From: Diphasiastrum complanatum
Taxonomy: Eukaryota > Streptophyta > Lycopodiopsida > Lycopodiales > Lycopodiaceae
DNA length: 64,000 bases
Direction: 5' to 3'
NCBI GenBank assembly: GCA_029204225.1
Contig: CM055102.1
Location: forward strand, 12,381,939-12,445,938
Shown here in pieces: positions 19,794-33,125 of the stretch. The notes beneath the pieces are model-generated. The model searched no databases. It had not been told where the DNA came from and saw nothing but the letters and a program-made list of their open reading frames with translations. The translations under genes were made by a program, and so were the position numbers. Positions within the stretch are counted from its first letter, which is position 1; every line of letters starts with the position of its first letter.

Positions 19794-22700
19794 CTCCCTC
19801 TTCAACTAGTTTTAGCATAGATTTAGAAAGTACACCAAGACTTGTTCTATGCTTGAAAAATAAGTCCTTTCCCAATGCTTTGGTAAAGATATCAGCCACA
19901 CATTCCTTTGATGGGACATGTTCAAGCTTGATCTCTTTTGCCAACACTTGTTCTCTCACAAAATGGTAAGCCACCTCGATATGTTTGCTCCTTGCATGGA
20001 AAACCGGATTGCTTGCTAGACTTTGGGCTGAAAGGTTGTCACAAAAGATGATTGGACTCTCTGAAAAATCCAGCAAATGAAGCTCCATAATCATCCTCTT
20101 GATCCACACCATCTCCTTTGTGCATGATGTCAAAGCTTTGTACTCGGCCTCACTAGAAGAAAGTGATATAGTTGCTTGTTTCTTCGACATCCATGAGATA
20201 GCTCCATCACCTATGAAAATAGCATGTGCATTTATGGATTTTCTATCCATAAGGTCTCCTGCAAAATCTGAATCTGAAAAACCAAATAAGTTAGGTGATG
20301 AGCCTCTATAAACAATGCCAAAATCTTTTGTTCCCGAGATGTATCTCAAGATCCTCTTTCCTAGTTTCCAATGTTCTATGCTAGGATCTTGCATGAATTG
20401 GCTTAATCTACCAACACAATAAGATAAATCAGGTCTTGTGATGGTTAGATATATAAGAGAACCTATTAGCTTCCTATAGAGAGTAATGTCCTCGAAGGAT
20501 CTTTCATTACCTCTTATAGTTAGCTTTACATGTGATTCCATAGGTGTATCAATAGGATTTGCATCTACCATATGAAATCTATTGAGAATAGAAATAGCAT
20601 ACTTCTCTTGTGAAATAAAAGTGATTTGAGAAGTTCTAATTACTTCTATTCCTAAGATATAGCTCAAAAGACCAAGATCATGCACTTCAAATTCCTTTTT
20701 TAGTGCTTTCTTGATATCTTCTATATCTTCCTTGTTCCCTCCACTTAAAATAATGTCATCCACATAAATTAGAAGGATTGTAACATCATTAGCACTAATT
20801 CTAAAGTAAAGTGAATGATCATACTCACTCATAGTGAAGTTTTGAGAAAGTAGAAAAGAGTTAAGCCTAGCATACCAACTCCTTGGTGCTTGCTTAAGAC
20901 CATACAAACTTTTTTGTAGAAAACACACATGATTAGGCTTGCTATGAGAAACATAGCTCTCGGGTTGCTCCATGTAGACTTCCTCTTCAAGATCACCATT
21001 CAAGAAAGCATTAGAAATGTCTAATTGCCAAAGATCCCATCCATGAAGAGTTGCAAGGGAAATGATTACTCTTATGCTCACCATCTTTGCCACGGGTGCA
21101 AAGGTTTCCTCATAGTCAATGCCATGCTCTTGAGCATAACCTTTAGCCACCAACCTTGCCTTCAACTTGTTGATAGATCCATCTTGATTTGTCTTTACCT
21201 TGAAGATCCATTTGCATCCAATTGCACTTTTGCCCTTTGGAAGCTCCACCAATCTCCATGTGTTGTTCTTCATAAGTGCTTCAAACTCAAGATCCATTGC
21301 TTGGATCCATTCCTCTTTTTGCCTTGCTTCATCTACACATGAAGGTACATCAAAAGAAGTTAGGAAAGCATAGTTGGATCCATCCACCACTTGCTTACCT
21401 TTGTCATCATAAGTGAGCCTTGAGGGTTTCACTTTATGCCTTGGAGTTCTCCTTGGAATTTGACTTGAAGAGGCTTCTTCAACATCCACATCCAATGTGT
21501 CATCAACTCCATTGTCATCAAGCACATTAGTTGCAACAACACCATCATCACTTGAAACAACTTTTGGAATGTTACTTTCATAAAAAATGACATCCCTACT
21601 TGTGAACACTTTCTTGATTGAAGGAACATAAATCCTATATGCTTTGCTTACTTCACTATAACCAACAAAAATGCCCTTTCTTGAAGATGGATCCTCCTTA
21701 GTTCTATCATCAAGAGTAATGTTGAAGTAGCAAATGCATCCAAAAGTTCTTAGAAACTTGACATTAGGCTTCATACCAAACAAAGCTTCAAAAGGGGTTT
21801 TTCCTTCCAATACAACACTTGGCCATCTATTGCATAGGAAATTTGCACACAACAAAGCATCACTCCAAAAAGGTTTAGGAAGATTAGCATTCAATCTCAT
21901 TGCCTTTGCACTCTCACACAAGGTTCTATTCTTCCTCTCGGCCACTCCATTTTGTTGTGGTGTTCTTGGACATGTGTACTCCCTCTTGATCCCATGCTCA
22001 TCGCAAAAGGCTTTGAATTTGTTAGAAATGTATTCACCACCATTGTCGCTCCTCAAGCATTTGATTTTGGTTGTAAATTGAGTCTCAATAGCAACTTTGA
22101 ACTTGACAAACACATCAAACACCTCATCCTTGCTCTTTAGTAGATAAACCCAACAAAATCTACTAAAATCATCAATGAAAGTTACATACATCTTAGCACC
22201 TCCATTGCTAATTGTAGTAACACCATGAATATCCGAATGCAAGAGAGAAAAAGGCATCTTAGATCTAGATATAGATCTAGTATATGGCAATCTATGTGAT
22301 TTAGACAAAGCACATTCTTCACAAACATGATTCAAGCAAGTAAGAGACTTGGGAAGTCCCCTTACTACCTCCTTTTTGGCTATTACCTCCAAGGCCTTGT
22401 AGTTGAGATGTCCCATCCTTTTATGCCATACCTCTTGAATTGACATTTGTTCATTTGCCATGCATCCAACTTGGTTAGCAACAACACATGCATCAAGCTT
22501 GAACAATTTCCCTTGCCTTTTCCCTTTTGCAATGATACTACACCCCTTTTTGATCAAGCAAGCATCACCATCAAACTCAACTTTGAATCCTTTGTCAAGC
22601 ATTTGGCTTACACTAAGTAAGTTCTTGGTAATGGATGGAATGAGCAAAACATCTTTCAATTCTATATTCCTATTTGTAGAAAGTGAAATAGGAATTGTGC

Positions 22701-23739
22701 CAATCCCCTTGATTGCACACTCACCATCATTTGCGGTATAGATTACCTTCCTATCACCATCAAATGCCATTAAAGATGAAAAATACTCTTTATGATATGT
22801 CATATGAGAAGTGGCTCCACTATCAATCCACCAAGGATCAATGTCTCCATGATTAGCCAACAAGCAAGATGACATAACAAAAGCATCATTTGAAAGAAGC
22901 TCATCCCCACCCTCATCAATAGTTAGATTGGTTTGCTTTTCCCCTTGATCCCTCTTTTTCTTGAAACAATCACTAGCAAAATGCCCTTTGACTCCACAAT
23001 AGAAACATTTTAGCTTAGATCTATCCTTCTTTTTGCCAAAAGTAGAGTGCTCACCTTGGTCTTGCCCTTTAGACCAATTGCTTTTACCTTTGCCCTTGAA
23101 CTTGCCTTTAGAGAACATTGCCTCCTCTTCTCCTCCTTGAGATGTAGAAGATGCTCCCACTCTTGCTTGCAACCTGAATTCTTCAGCCAACAAGACCTCT
23201 TGCAAGTCTCCAACACTTGGTAAACATTTTTGGATAGCATAACTTTGAACAAGATTAGCATGATCATCCAACAAGCCATTGAGAATCACTTGAACAAGCT
23301 CCTCATTATTTATGCCATCATTAATGCATGCTAACTCATCATTCAATGCTTTAACTCTCAAAACAAAAGCATGTCCACTCTCACTCTTCTTTTGCATACA
23401 AGAAAAGATTTGCCTTCTTAAAGTCAACACTCTAGAAGTAGACTTGGATTCATAAACCTTCTTCAAGGCTTCCCAAGCTTCACTAGATGATGTGCACTTA
23501 CCAACCTCTTTGATAAGCTCATTTGTCACATTCATCTTGATCATGTGAAGGGCTTTCTTTGCCCTCTTGTCATACCTCAATTGTTCTTGAGGTGCCAAAG
23601 GTCTCTCCTCCACACCTACAACAATATCCATCAACTCATTCATCTCAAGCAAAGACTCCATCCTTACTTTCCAAGTAGAATAGTTGAGGGAGGTAAGCCT
23701 ATCATTGCTTTCCAACATGTAGCCTCCATTTGTAGCCAT
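19789..23739 (-). CDS. gag-pol: Copia-B gag-pol polyprotein (1316 aa), intact
   Basis: This single-frame Ty1/Copia polyprotein starts MATNGGYMLE and has gag with YSTWKVRMESLLE, a Lys/Gly patch, and a zinc knuckle CFYCGVKGHFASDC. Next are protease (WWIDSGATSHMT), integrase with WHKRMGHLNY and CEECALSKSHR, and the triad in HSDIHG, LRSDNGGEYIS and QQNGVAERKNR. RT has IYVDDIILSGG (YVDD near 20757-20768) and RNase H has DSDFAGDLMDRKS and a C-terminal KHIEVAYHFVREQ. The frame runs through the polypurine tract to VEEGV, and its TGA stop is made by the first bases of the 3' LTR. Length is typical of plant Copia polyproteins. It is closely related to the Copia-A protein throughout. Confidence 0.96.
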   Translation of the reverse strand: MATNGGYMLESNDRLTSLNYSTWKVRMESLLEMNELMDIVVGVEERPLAPQEQLRYDKRAKKALHMIKMNVTNELIKEVGKCTSSSEAWEALKKVYESKSTSRVLTLRRQIFSCMQKKSESGHAFVLRVKALNDELACINDGINNEELVQVILNGLLDDHANLVQSYAIQKCLPSVGDLQEVLLAEEFRLQARVGASSTSQGGEEEAMFSKGKFKGKGKSNWSKGQDQGEHSTFGKKKDRSKLKCFYCGVKGHFASDCFKKKRDQGEKQTNLTIDEGGDELLSNDAFVMSSCLLANHGDIDPWWIDSGATSHMTYHKEYFSSLMAFDGDRKVIYTANDGECAIKGIGTIPISLSTNRNIELKDVLLIPSITKNLLSVSQMLDKGFKVEFDGDACLIKKGCSIIAKGKRQGKLFKLDACVVANQVGCMANEQMSIQEVWHKRMGHLNYKALEVIAKKEVVRGLPKSLTCLNHVCEECALSKSHRLPYTRSISRSKMPFSLLHSDIHGVTTISNGGAKMYVTFIDDFSRFCWVYLLKSKDEVFDVFVKFKVAIETQFTTKIKCLRSDNGGEYISNKFKAFCDEHGIKREYTCPRTPQQNGVAERKNRTLCESAKAMRLNANLPKPFWSDALLCANFLCNRWPSVVLEGKTPFEALFGMKPNVKFLRTFGCICYFNITLDDRTKEDPSSRKGIFVGYSEVSKAYRIYVPSIKKVFTSRDVIFYESNIPKVVSSDDGVVATNVLDDNGVDDTLDVDVEEASSSQIPRRTPRHKVKPSRLTYDDKGKQVVDGSNYAFLTSFDVPSCVDEARQKEEWIQAMDLEFEALMKNNTWRLVELPKGKSAIGCKWIFKVKTNQDGSINKLKARLVAKGYAQEHGIDYEETFAPVAKMVSIRVIISLATLHGWDLWQLDISNAFLNGDLEEEVYMEQPESYVSHSKPNHVCFLQKSLYGLKQAPRSWYARLNSFLLSQNFTMSEYDHSLYFRISANDVTILLIYVDDIILSGGNKEDIEDIKKALKKEFEVHDLGLLSYILGIEVIRTSQITFISQEKYAISILNRFHMVDANPIDTPMESHVKLTIRGNERSFEDITLYRKLIGSLIYLTITRPDLSYCVGRLSQFMQDPSIEHWKLGKRILRYISGTKDFGIVYRGSSPNLFGFSDSDFAGDLMDRKSINAHAIFIGDGAISWMSKKQATISLSSSEAEYKALTSCTKEMVWIKRMIMELHLLDFSESPIIFCDNLSAQSLASNPVFHARSKHIEVAYHFVREQVLAKEIKLEHVPSKECVADIFTKALGKDLFFKHRTSLGVLSKSMLKLVEEGV
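19794..19806 (-). other. Copia-B polypurine tract
   Basis: On the minus strand it reads GTTGAAGAGGGAG, identical to that of Copia-A, and it also encodes the last residues of the polyprotein. Confidence 0.85.
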
Positions 23740-24336
23740 GTTGCAATGATTGATCTCTGATCTTTGACCTGTTCCAATGCACTAAGCACTCTCTTGAATC
23801 AACAAATGAAACACAAGAAGAAATCACAAAGATTTGGAACCTAAAACCTTACTTTTTCTCTCTTTTCCTCACTTTTTCCTCAATTTTAGCCACTAGTTTT
23901 ATGATTTCTTGATCAAACCAAGACCAAACCTCAATATACTTGCTTTTCCCTCACTCCTAAGATTGAAATACACTCTTGAATCATTCAGCAAACTGAAAAT
24001 CAGAGGGTTACATCAATTTTGAAGTTTTTGACATGAAGAAGCAAGAAATTGAATCAAAAAACTATATGCTAGAATGGAAAACTAATAGGATCTTGTTGGA
24101 TCTTGCATCTCCCTCTTTCCAAAACAAATTTTGTCTCCTTATTCTGATAAGTACAGAGGGAATTCGCCCTACTTCAATTGAAATGCATACAAATGATGTT
24201 TTGATCACAAAGATCCAATTTCTACACATAAATCAACAAGATTTTTAGCTAGAAACTTGATTGGAATGCTACAAAAGCAAACTCGCCCACAAATCTCTTC
24301 TAAATCTGGCAAAACCTGCACATTTGGCCGCCTAAT

Positions 24337-24348
24337 GCTCTGATACCA
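24337..24348 (-). other. Copia-B primer-binding site
   Basis: On the minus strand, TGGTATCAGAGC follows the 5' LTR. It matches initiator methionine tRNA. The leader from here to the ATG (23740-24336) is about 0.6 kb and holds no gene. Confidence 0.9.
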
Positions 24349-25001
24349 TGTGAAAAACTCAGATCCAAAAGATGCTAAAGTTTCATAAAGATCTTGGCCA
24401 TGGAAGTTATGCACATCTAGATTGAAAAAATGATAGAAATTGTGATGTTAAGCATACTAAACATCAACTAAACATCAAAATCTGATCATAAGCTTCCACA
24501 AACAGAAACTTGCTGTCCCTGTCCGTACTTCAGAGCCTACAACCTGCATTTCACACGTGTGAAGCCATAGCAACAAAGAAATCACAATTCTAGTGGCTAG
24601 AATGCAAGATATGAACAAAAAAGTGAGAGAGAAGAAGATGGATCTTCAAAGAGCATAACATTCATTCAATAGAATGAAAATGAGATGTGTACATACTCGT
24701 GGAGATGGCTATTTATAGCAGCCATAGTGCCTCTTGGCCACTTGTCTTATGATAGGCTAAAATTGGGGTCCAATAGGATTCACCCATATACCTAGAAATT
24801 TGGTCAAATAGGAATGCACCAAATTATGAGCCAATAGAAGAGCTCCACACTCGACCTCCTCTAATTAATGTGACCTCAAAAGTAGTGTACACATACTTTG
24901 GGCCTCTACATACATGTATGAACCTATCTCTAACTTTTATTTGGCCATAGGCCTACAAAATCTCAAGTTAGGAAAATACTACTAGTTGACAATTTTTCAC
25001 A
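24349..25001 (-). repeat. Copia-B 5' LTR
   Basis: 653 bp, apparently identical to 19141-19793. CACACGTGTG is at 24552-24561. Followed by the AGAGC duplication at 25002-25006. Confidence 0.95.
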
Positions 25002-25006
25002 AGAGC

Positions 25007-25449
25007 TACACATATTTATATAGTTTGAGGTAGCTCAAGGTAGAACCACATCCATTCATTACAAAATGACATCTAAAGTGACATCTAGAGTCTATGTGAC
25101 ATTTGTCGCTTGCCATGCATGAAATTCTACCAACTTTTTACAAGTGTGCTAGTTCTAACTAACAAAGTATAAATCATCATGCATGTGTCCATTACACTTT
25201 GTGCATGCCTTGCATGTCACTTTGATCACTTACAATTAGTGCATGTGAATTGCTACGAGTTTCTACAAGCATGACTTTGATAATTCTATGTCTACAAACT
25301 ATATGCAAGTTGTATTATTCAATCTAGACATTACATAACCATGTAGCTCGAGTTCTATGTAGGCCAAACTTGGCATTTTGCATTTATGAGTTACATAACA
25401 TTTGTAGCAAGCCAAAAAATCAATATGGATTGTTTTTTCAATTTTAACA
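25007..25449 (-). repeat. Copia-C 3' LTR, remainder
   Basis: This ends in TTTTAACA and is followed by CTCCTCCTAAC, a polypurine tract on the minus strand. Bases 25071-25449 match 29537-29906 closely, with a short indel and scattered changes, so it is one LTR of an older element. Confidence 0.75.
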
Positions 25450-28400
25450 CTCCTCCTAACAATAATCTATATTGATTTGAACATGGATCTTGGTACAACT
25501 CCAAGATTGGCTCTATGCTTGATGAAGGAACTTTTGCTCAAAGGTTTGTGAGCATATCAGCAATACAAGATGATGTGTCGATGTGCTCCAAATTGATTTC
25601 CCCTCCAATGAGCTTCTCTCTCACGAAGTGATGTGCAACTTCAATATGCTTGCTCCTTGCATGGAATATCGGGTTGTTGGTAAGGGCTTGGGCTGAAATG
25701 TTGTGACACATGATCATAGGTAGATCTTGTTCCAAGATTATCTTTAGTTCCACTAGTAACCTCTTGATCCAAAGCACTTCCTTTGTTGTTGTAGTGAGTG
25801 TCTTGTACTCAGCTTCACATGATGAGAGTGATACAATATCTTGCTTTTTGGAAAGCCAAGATATCAAGTTTCCTCCAAGATATATGACATAAGCACTTGT
25901 AGATTTTTGATATGCTCTATCACTTGCAAAATCCGAAATTGAAAGAACTTCACTTTTATACACCAAAATCAAAAGTTGAAGATATATATCTAAGAACTCT
26001 CTTGGCCATTCTCCAATGATAGATAGTAGGATTTTGCATAGCCTGGCTCAACTTATGAACACTAGAGCTTATGTTAGGTCTAGTTATTGTGAGCCAAATT
26101 AAGGAGCCTATAAGACTTCTAAAAAGTGTGATGTCCATGAAGGATCTTTCATCACCTTTGTTAGAGTCCTTTACATTTTGCTCCATAGGTATTTCTATAC
26201 TCTTACAACTCAACATATCGAACCTCTTTAACATTGAAAGAGCATATTTGGATTGACATACAAAAGCTTTATCTTTAAGAAAGTCAATCTCTAATCCTAG
26301 AATATAGTGAATTTTTCCAAGATCTTGCATCTTGAACTCTTTTCCAAGTGCAATCTTGGTTTCCTCAACTAAGTTGATACTACTTCCTGTCAGAATGATA
26401 TCATCAACATAAATAAGAAGAATGACAATATCTTTATCAAAAAACTTGACATATAAGGAAGTTTCACAGTTATTAAGATTAGATCCTAGTGACTCAAGAA
26501 AGGTGTTAAGTCGAGAATACCATGACCTTGAGGCTTGCTTCAATCCATATAAACTTTTGAAGAGCAAGCAAACTTTTTCTTTGTCATGGATGAACCCAAT
26601 AGGCTGATCCATATAAATCTCTTCTTCTAGATACCCATTTAGAAATGCATTAGAGACATCTAGTTGAAGAACTTGCCAATTGAAAAAAAAAACAAGAGAC
26701 ATTATAATTCTAATTGATACCATCTTTGCAACTGGAGCAAAGGTCTCCTCATAATCAAGTCCATAAACTTGAGCAAAACCTTTAGCACAAAGCCTAGCCT
26801 TGTACTTGTTGATTGTTCCATCTTGATTATACTTAACTCAAGAAACCCCTTTGCAACCAATGGTGTGCTTGTTGGATGGAAGATCCACAAGCTCCCATGT
26901 CTTATTGGCCATTAAAGCATCATATTCCTCCTTCATGGCAAGGTACCATTCCTTCAAGTTGAGTGCATCATATACATCCTTCGGATCCTCATGAGAAATA
27001 AAATAAGCACAATTAGTGGAGTTGATTTCCACTTGCTTGCCTCTATCTTCTTATGTAAGCCTTCTAGGCTCAGATCTTTCTCTTTGAGATCTCCTTGGTG
27101 AAAAGATTCAAGGTGACTCCTCCTCAATTCTCGGCCCCATCTCTCCATGATAGTCTTCAAGGGTGATGATTGGAGTATCTTTGTGAGAATCTTTGAACTC
27201 GACCTCCTCAAGAATGTATTTTTGATCTTCATGGAATATAACATCTCTACTCTCAATTATAGTTGAGGTAGAGGAAACATAGATTCTGTAAGCTTTCTTG
27301 TTGGATGCATATCCGACCATGATCTCTTTAATAGAATTAGGATCATATCTTTTCCTCGTTTCCAAGGGCACATTAACAAAGCAAGCACAACCAAAAACTC
27401 TAAGGTGATTTACCTTAGGTTTCTTCTTAAATAAGACTTCAAAAGGTGATTTTCCAGCAAGTGCATTGTGAGATAATCTATTGCACAAATAATTTGCACA
27501 ATTTATAGCTTCACCCCAATATTCAATAGGCAAAGAAGCTGCTACTCGAATTGCTTTAGCACATTCACATAAAGATCAGTTTTTCCTCTCAGCTACTCCA
27601 TTTTGAGATGGAGAATAAGCACAAGAAAACTCTCTCTTTATTCCTTCACCTTCATAGTATTCATGAAACTTGTTGGAGATGTATTCACCTCCTCCATCAC
27701 ATCTTAAAGCTTTAACTTTAAAAAAAAACTGTTTCTCAACATAAGCTTTGAAGATTAGGAAGTGATAAAAAACCATAGCCTTTGAAGAAAGTAGATACAT
27801 CCAAGTATATCTAGTAAAGTCATCAATAAAGGTGACAAAACATGTTGCACCACCAATACTTTTAGAAGAGGAAAAATGTACATCTGAGTGTATAAGCTCC
27901 AAAGGATGAGTAGTCTTTATAAAAGACTTCTTATATGGCTTTCTGTGTGACTTTGCAATGGCACAAGCCTCACAAGGCTTGAGATCTTTAGAAAGAGATT
28001 TTGGAAGACCAATAGCCTTCACCTTCTTAACCATAGAAGACATAGATTTAAAGTTAGGATGACCCAACCTTCTATGCCATAGCTCCTCCTTAGATAACAA
28101 AGCAACTTCACATAGGTTTGCATTCTCATAAGAATTCAACTTAAAAATTCCACCACATCTAGATCCATCAGCAAGGATATCTTCATTTTTCTTGATAAAA
28201 CAAGTATTGGAGTTAAACTTTACATCACAACCATTATCAAGCAACTTTCCCACACTAACTAATCTATTTATGAGTTTTGGTATGAAAAGAACATTAGAAA
28301 GTGCAAGAACTTTTGAAGAAGCAAGTTTCAATGGAATGTTGCCAATTCCTTCTATTGGGAGTCCTTTGTAAGGTAAGATTGAGTCAAATGACTCCTTTGA

Positions 28401-29134
28401 ACAACTCATATGTGAAGAAGCTCCACTATCTATGTACCAAGCTCCATCTTTCTTGAAAGGGATGAAGAAAAATTGGAAACCATGAGTGATCCTTCTCCAT
28501 CACTTGCAACATAATCTTCTTCAATCTCTTTGGAGAGATTAGCTTGCTTGAGTTGGTTTTTCTTTTTAAAGCAACTAGAGGCATAGTGCCCCTTCTTGCC
28601 ACAGAAGAAACACTTCACTTTCTTCTTCTTGGTCTTTGAGTTAGAAAGATGAGATGTATCATCCTCATCACGATCTTTGTCTCAATCTTTGGCTTTGTCT
28701 TTGTTGGATGCTTGAGAGAACTGGTTCTTACTCCTTCCTTTATGCTTGTCTTTGACAAAGAGGGCTTTGTCACTTCTACCATGCTCGAGTTTGTTCATCC
28801 TAGAGAGTTTATAGCTTTGTCTAGATTCTTCAAAAGTAAGAATTCCTTGGAGAGTTTCTGGATTAGGCAACTCCTCCTTAATAGCAAAAGACTGAACAAG
28901 ATTATCATAGTCATCTCTCAAGCCATTCAGTATGACTTGAACTAGCTCATCTTGGTTAATAGCAACACCAACACATGAAAGCTCTCTATGTAGATCTTTA
29001 ACTCTCAGAACATAGTTAGATGCACTCTCTTCATTTCTTTGGAAACTTTGGAAAATCTGATTCCTAAGAGTGAGTATTCTAGAAGTATTCTTTGCTTCAT
29101 AGATGGACTTTAGTGCATCCCAAGCTTCTTGCAC
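25450..29134 (-). pseudogene. gag-pol: Copia-C gag-pol, decayed
   Basis: Pieces in several frames on the minus strand give a Ty1/Copia polyprotein. Gag is at 28682-29134 (SRILTLRNQIFQSFQRNEES, lacking the normal N-terminal WKVRMESL block) and a zinc knuckle CFFCGKKGHYASSC at 28430-28618. The pre-integrase and integrase core are at 27576-28409 (HRRLGHPNF, HSDVH, LRCDGGGEYIS, SQNGVAERKN), the integrase tail at 27108-27533, RT at 25956-27032 (YVDD near 26400) and RNase H at 25538-25972. At least six frame breaks separate them. The gag start, primer site and half of the right LTR appear deleted. Confidence 0.88.
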
Positions 29135-29536
29135 TACTTAGTTATTGGACTGAGATATGTTTAAGCTTGTTCCAATCAGACTTAAAGTTGCTGCTCTCTT
29201 TCACTACAGGTATTTTCAAGGATGTACTACCTTCTTATGTAAAACACTTGCAATTGTATTCGAGATGAATCTCAAATATTTCACAAGATAAGTTATCTAG
29301 ATTAGACACACAAAGTGGATTGAGACACTTTGGTTAGCTTGAATCCTACTTTTGGCATATGTGAAATGCTTCAAAAGAAAACACAATTGACTCTCAAAAG
29401 GCTCAAAAGTGTTTATTACTTCAAACTCAATCTCGATCTTCAGTTTCTTGTGTAGGATGCTCAAAACAATGGATTCAGAACAAAGCAAGATTGAATCAAA
29501 TCAAAATGTTGTCACTCGGATTTTGGACCTATCTCT
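29135..29536. other. Non-coding junction at the 5' end of Copia-C
   Basis: This stretch should hold the gag start, leader, primer site and first LTR half of Copia-C, but none is recognisable; in particular no TGGTATCAGAG-type sequence is seen. It is probably a deletion or replacement. Confidence 0.4.
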
Positions 29537-29906
29537 ATCTAAAGTGACATCTAGAGTCTATGTGACATTTGTCACTTGCCATGCATGAAATTCTACCAAC
29601 TTTTTACAAGTGTGCTAACAAAGTACAAATCATCATGCATGTGTTCATTACACTTTGTGCATGCCTTGCATGTCACTATGGATCACTTACAATTAGTGCA
29701 TGTGAATTGCCACGAGTTTCTACAAGCATGACTTTGTTAATTCTATGTCTACAAACTATATGCAAGTTGTATTCTTCAATCTAGACATTACATAACCATG
29801 TAGCTCGAGTTATATGTAGGCCAAACTTGGCATTTTGCATTTATGAGCTACATAACATTTGTAGCAAGCCAAAAAATCAATATGGATTGTTTTTTCAATT
29901 TTAACA
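29537..29906 (-). repeat. Copia-C 5' LTR, partial
   Basis: Matches 25071-25449 at most positions and ends in the same TTTTAACA. A short indel near 29613 distinguishes the two. The divergence shows that Copia-C is clearly older than Copia-A and Copia-B. Confidence 0.75.
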
Positions 29907-29962
29907 CTCCTAAAGTTGTCAGATTTCGACGTTTGTTAACATAATCATCAAAAAATATGTTT

Positions 29963-30704
29963 GACGTGTGAAGAATTGAAAAAGATTATCTATGTTAGAT
30001 AGAGGGGTCTTATGTTTTTTTCATCAAGCATCTAGGTGTAGGATGTTGATAGGAATTAATTTGGCATAGATGGCAAATTATGCATTTCCACTTGTAATGC
30101 CACTATTGAGCCAAAATAGAGTAAGAGGCTAAACACTTGCTAATTAGAGTGTAGACAAGTGTAAAGTTTTTGTTTGATGAATTCCAAGAGGTCCAATAGG
30201 ATATAGAGGTGGAACCTTGTGAGGTCCAATAGGAAATTGAGGCGTGCTTGAATATAGTCCAATAGAATTAAGAGGTGCATAGATCAATGATCCAATAGGA
30301 TCAAGAGGTGACAAAATGTGGACCAATCATAGTTAAGCATAGTGGTAGCTCGTGGACCTACTAGTATCATTGTACTCCTCATTTTGAAGTTAATTGATTT
30401 GGTGATTTCATGGATTTTGTGAGTTATTGGATTTCTAGCTTTCTCTCTCTACCCGAGAGCTCTCGATGCATTTTCTCTCTCTACCCGAGGAGAGCAGCTT
30501 GTTTTTACTTAGATTATTTTTTGAATACTTCCCACACGTGTGAGTGAGAGTTGGAAGTGATTGAATGCATGTAGTAGTGTGTTTTTGCCATAGGATTCAA
30601 GATTGATCTTGAATCTCAATCTAGTCTTGATCTTGGTGCATCTACACACCTTAGGAGATCACAAGTACATGTAGTGGACAGTCCACACGTGTGAAATTCA
30701 ACGT
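29963..30704 (+). repeat. Solo-like LTR of family E
   Basis: Starts TGTGAAGAATTG and aligns in reverse orientation over its whole length to the LTR at 43192-43905. It holds two CACACGTGTG palindromes (30533-30542 and 30684-30693) and several GTCCAATAGGA-like repeats (about 30190-30300). No coding region follows, so it is a solo LTR or a heavily truncated element. The right end is poorly defined and no clear duplication was found. Confidence 0.7.
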
Positions 30705-30959
30705 ATTCTAATAATAAAACAAATTGAAACAACACAAAGTCACCGATAAACTCACTCAAAGCTTCACTCGAAGCTTAAGTGCAAACGTGCAATTGCTCGC
30801 TCTTTAAACGCTTGCTCTTGTTTTTTTGAATATTTTTGTCACATGCACAAGCAATTAAAAAATAACACTATATTACACAATTGAACCATTATTATAAGCA
30901 AATTTAAACATACAATTACCATCAAACACTATCTAGTCATCTACTACTATAAATGTTAA
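30705..30959. other. AT-rich DNA without gene
   Basis: Nothing recognised; leads into the microsatellite array. Confidence 0.5.
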
Positions 30960-32140
<1,181 letters not shown>

Positions 32141-32259
32141 CCATCTCTTTCTATCTTTCACACTCTCTACCTCCTCCTAAAACAAACAAACAAACATCAA
32201 CCTCAAACAAACAAACAAAAAGCAAAAAAGCAATTAAATTTCCATTTTCAAGTTCTACT

Positions 32260-33125
32260 AATTCATCTACTCACCCTTTTCATCTTGTGCACTCGGATGT
32301 TCATTTTTCATCAATTGGGAGCAATGGTGGTGCTACTATGTTTGTCTCCTTCATTGATGACTAGATTCACTTGGATTTACCTCTTATCTTCAAAAGCTAT
32401 GGTTTTTGACACTTTCTTGAAGTTCAAAGCTTGTAGAAAATCAATTTGATATCAAGATAAAGGCTTTGAATTAGATGGAGGTGGGGAGTACATCTCCACA
32501 AAGTTTCAAGAGCATTGTGAGAAACTTGGCATCAAGAAACAAATCACATGTGCCTACTCACCTCAACAAAATGGAGTGGCCGAGATAATCAAACTCTTTG
32601 TGAGTTTGAAAAAGCTATGAGGTTGGATTCCCAGCTTTTAAAGTCATTTTTGGGTGAGTCTCTCACTTGTGCCAATTGCTTGTGTAATAGACTGCCTAGT
32701 CTTGCTAATGGAGGGAAAACACCATTAAAAAAATTTGTTGTAAAAGAAGAAGCCACAAGTTGATCATCTGAGGATCTTTGGATCCATCTTTTTTGTTCAT
32801 GTTCCCTTGAATGTAAGGACCAAGGAGGATCTTAACTCCACCAAAGAGATTCCGGTAGGCTACTCTACATCAAGGAAAGCTTATAGAATTTTTGTGCTCT
32901 CTACTAACAAGATTGTGTTGAGTAGAGATGTGATTTTCCATGAAGGCAAATTCTTGAAGCTTGAGGAGGCCAAGGGTAGTCAAGTTGATGTTGGATCCAT
33001 GAAGCTACTGATTTTACAAGAATGTGAGGGAGAGGGGTCGAGGCTTGAGGAGGAGATCTCTCAATCCAATCCTAGAAGATCTTCAAGGGAGAGGGCCGAG
33101 CCACTGCCTTATTATGTGAAAAGAT
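32260..33125 (+). pseudogene. Ty1/Copia integrase fragment, plus strand
   Basis: Plus-strand pieces include HLVHSDVHFSS and a FIDD block near 32270-32365, QQNGVAE near 32563, the CEFEKAMRLDSQLLKSF helix (32590-32660), CNRLPS, and the C-terminal VGYSTSRKAYRIFVLSTNK followed by VLSRDVIFHEG (32852-32945). It ends at RRSSRERAEPLPY near 33110, where a minus-strand Copia fragment begins. Several stops and frame changes are present. Confidence 0.8.

Larger units (their letters stand above)
19141..25001 (-). mobile_element. Copia-B, young intact Ty1/Copia retrotransposon
   Basis: A complete minus-strand element: 3' LTR 19141-19793, polypurine tract 19794-19806, gag-pol 19789-23739, short leader, primer site 24337-24348, 5' LTR 24349-25001, flanked by AGAGC. 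The two 653-bp LTRs show no difference on reading. With an open 1316-codon frame, all catalytic motifs and matching LTRs, this is the best candidate in the window for a currently competent autonomous element. It is nested in the LTR of Copia-C. Confidence 0.95.
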
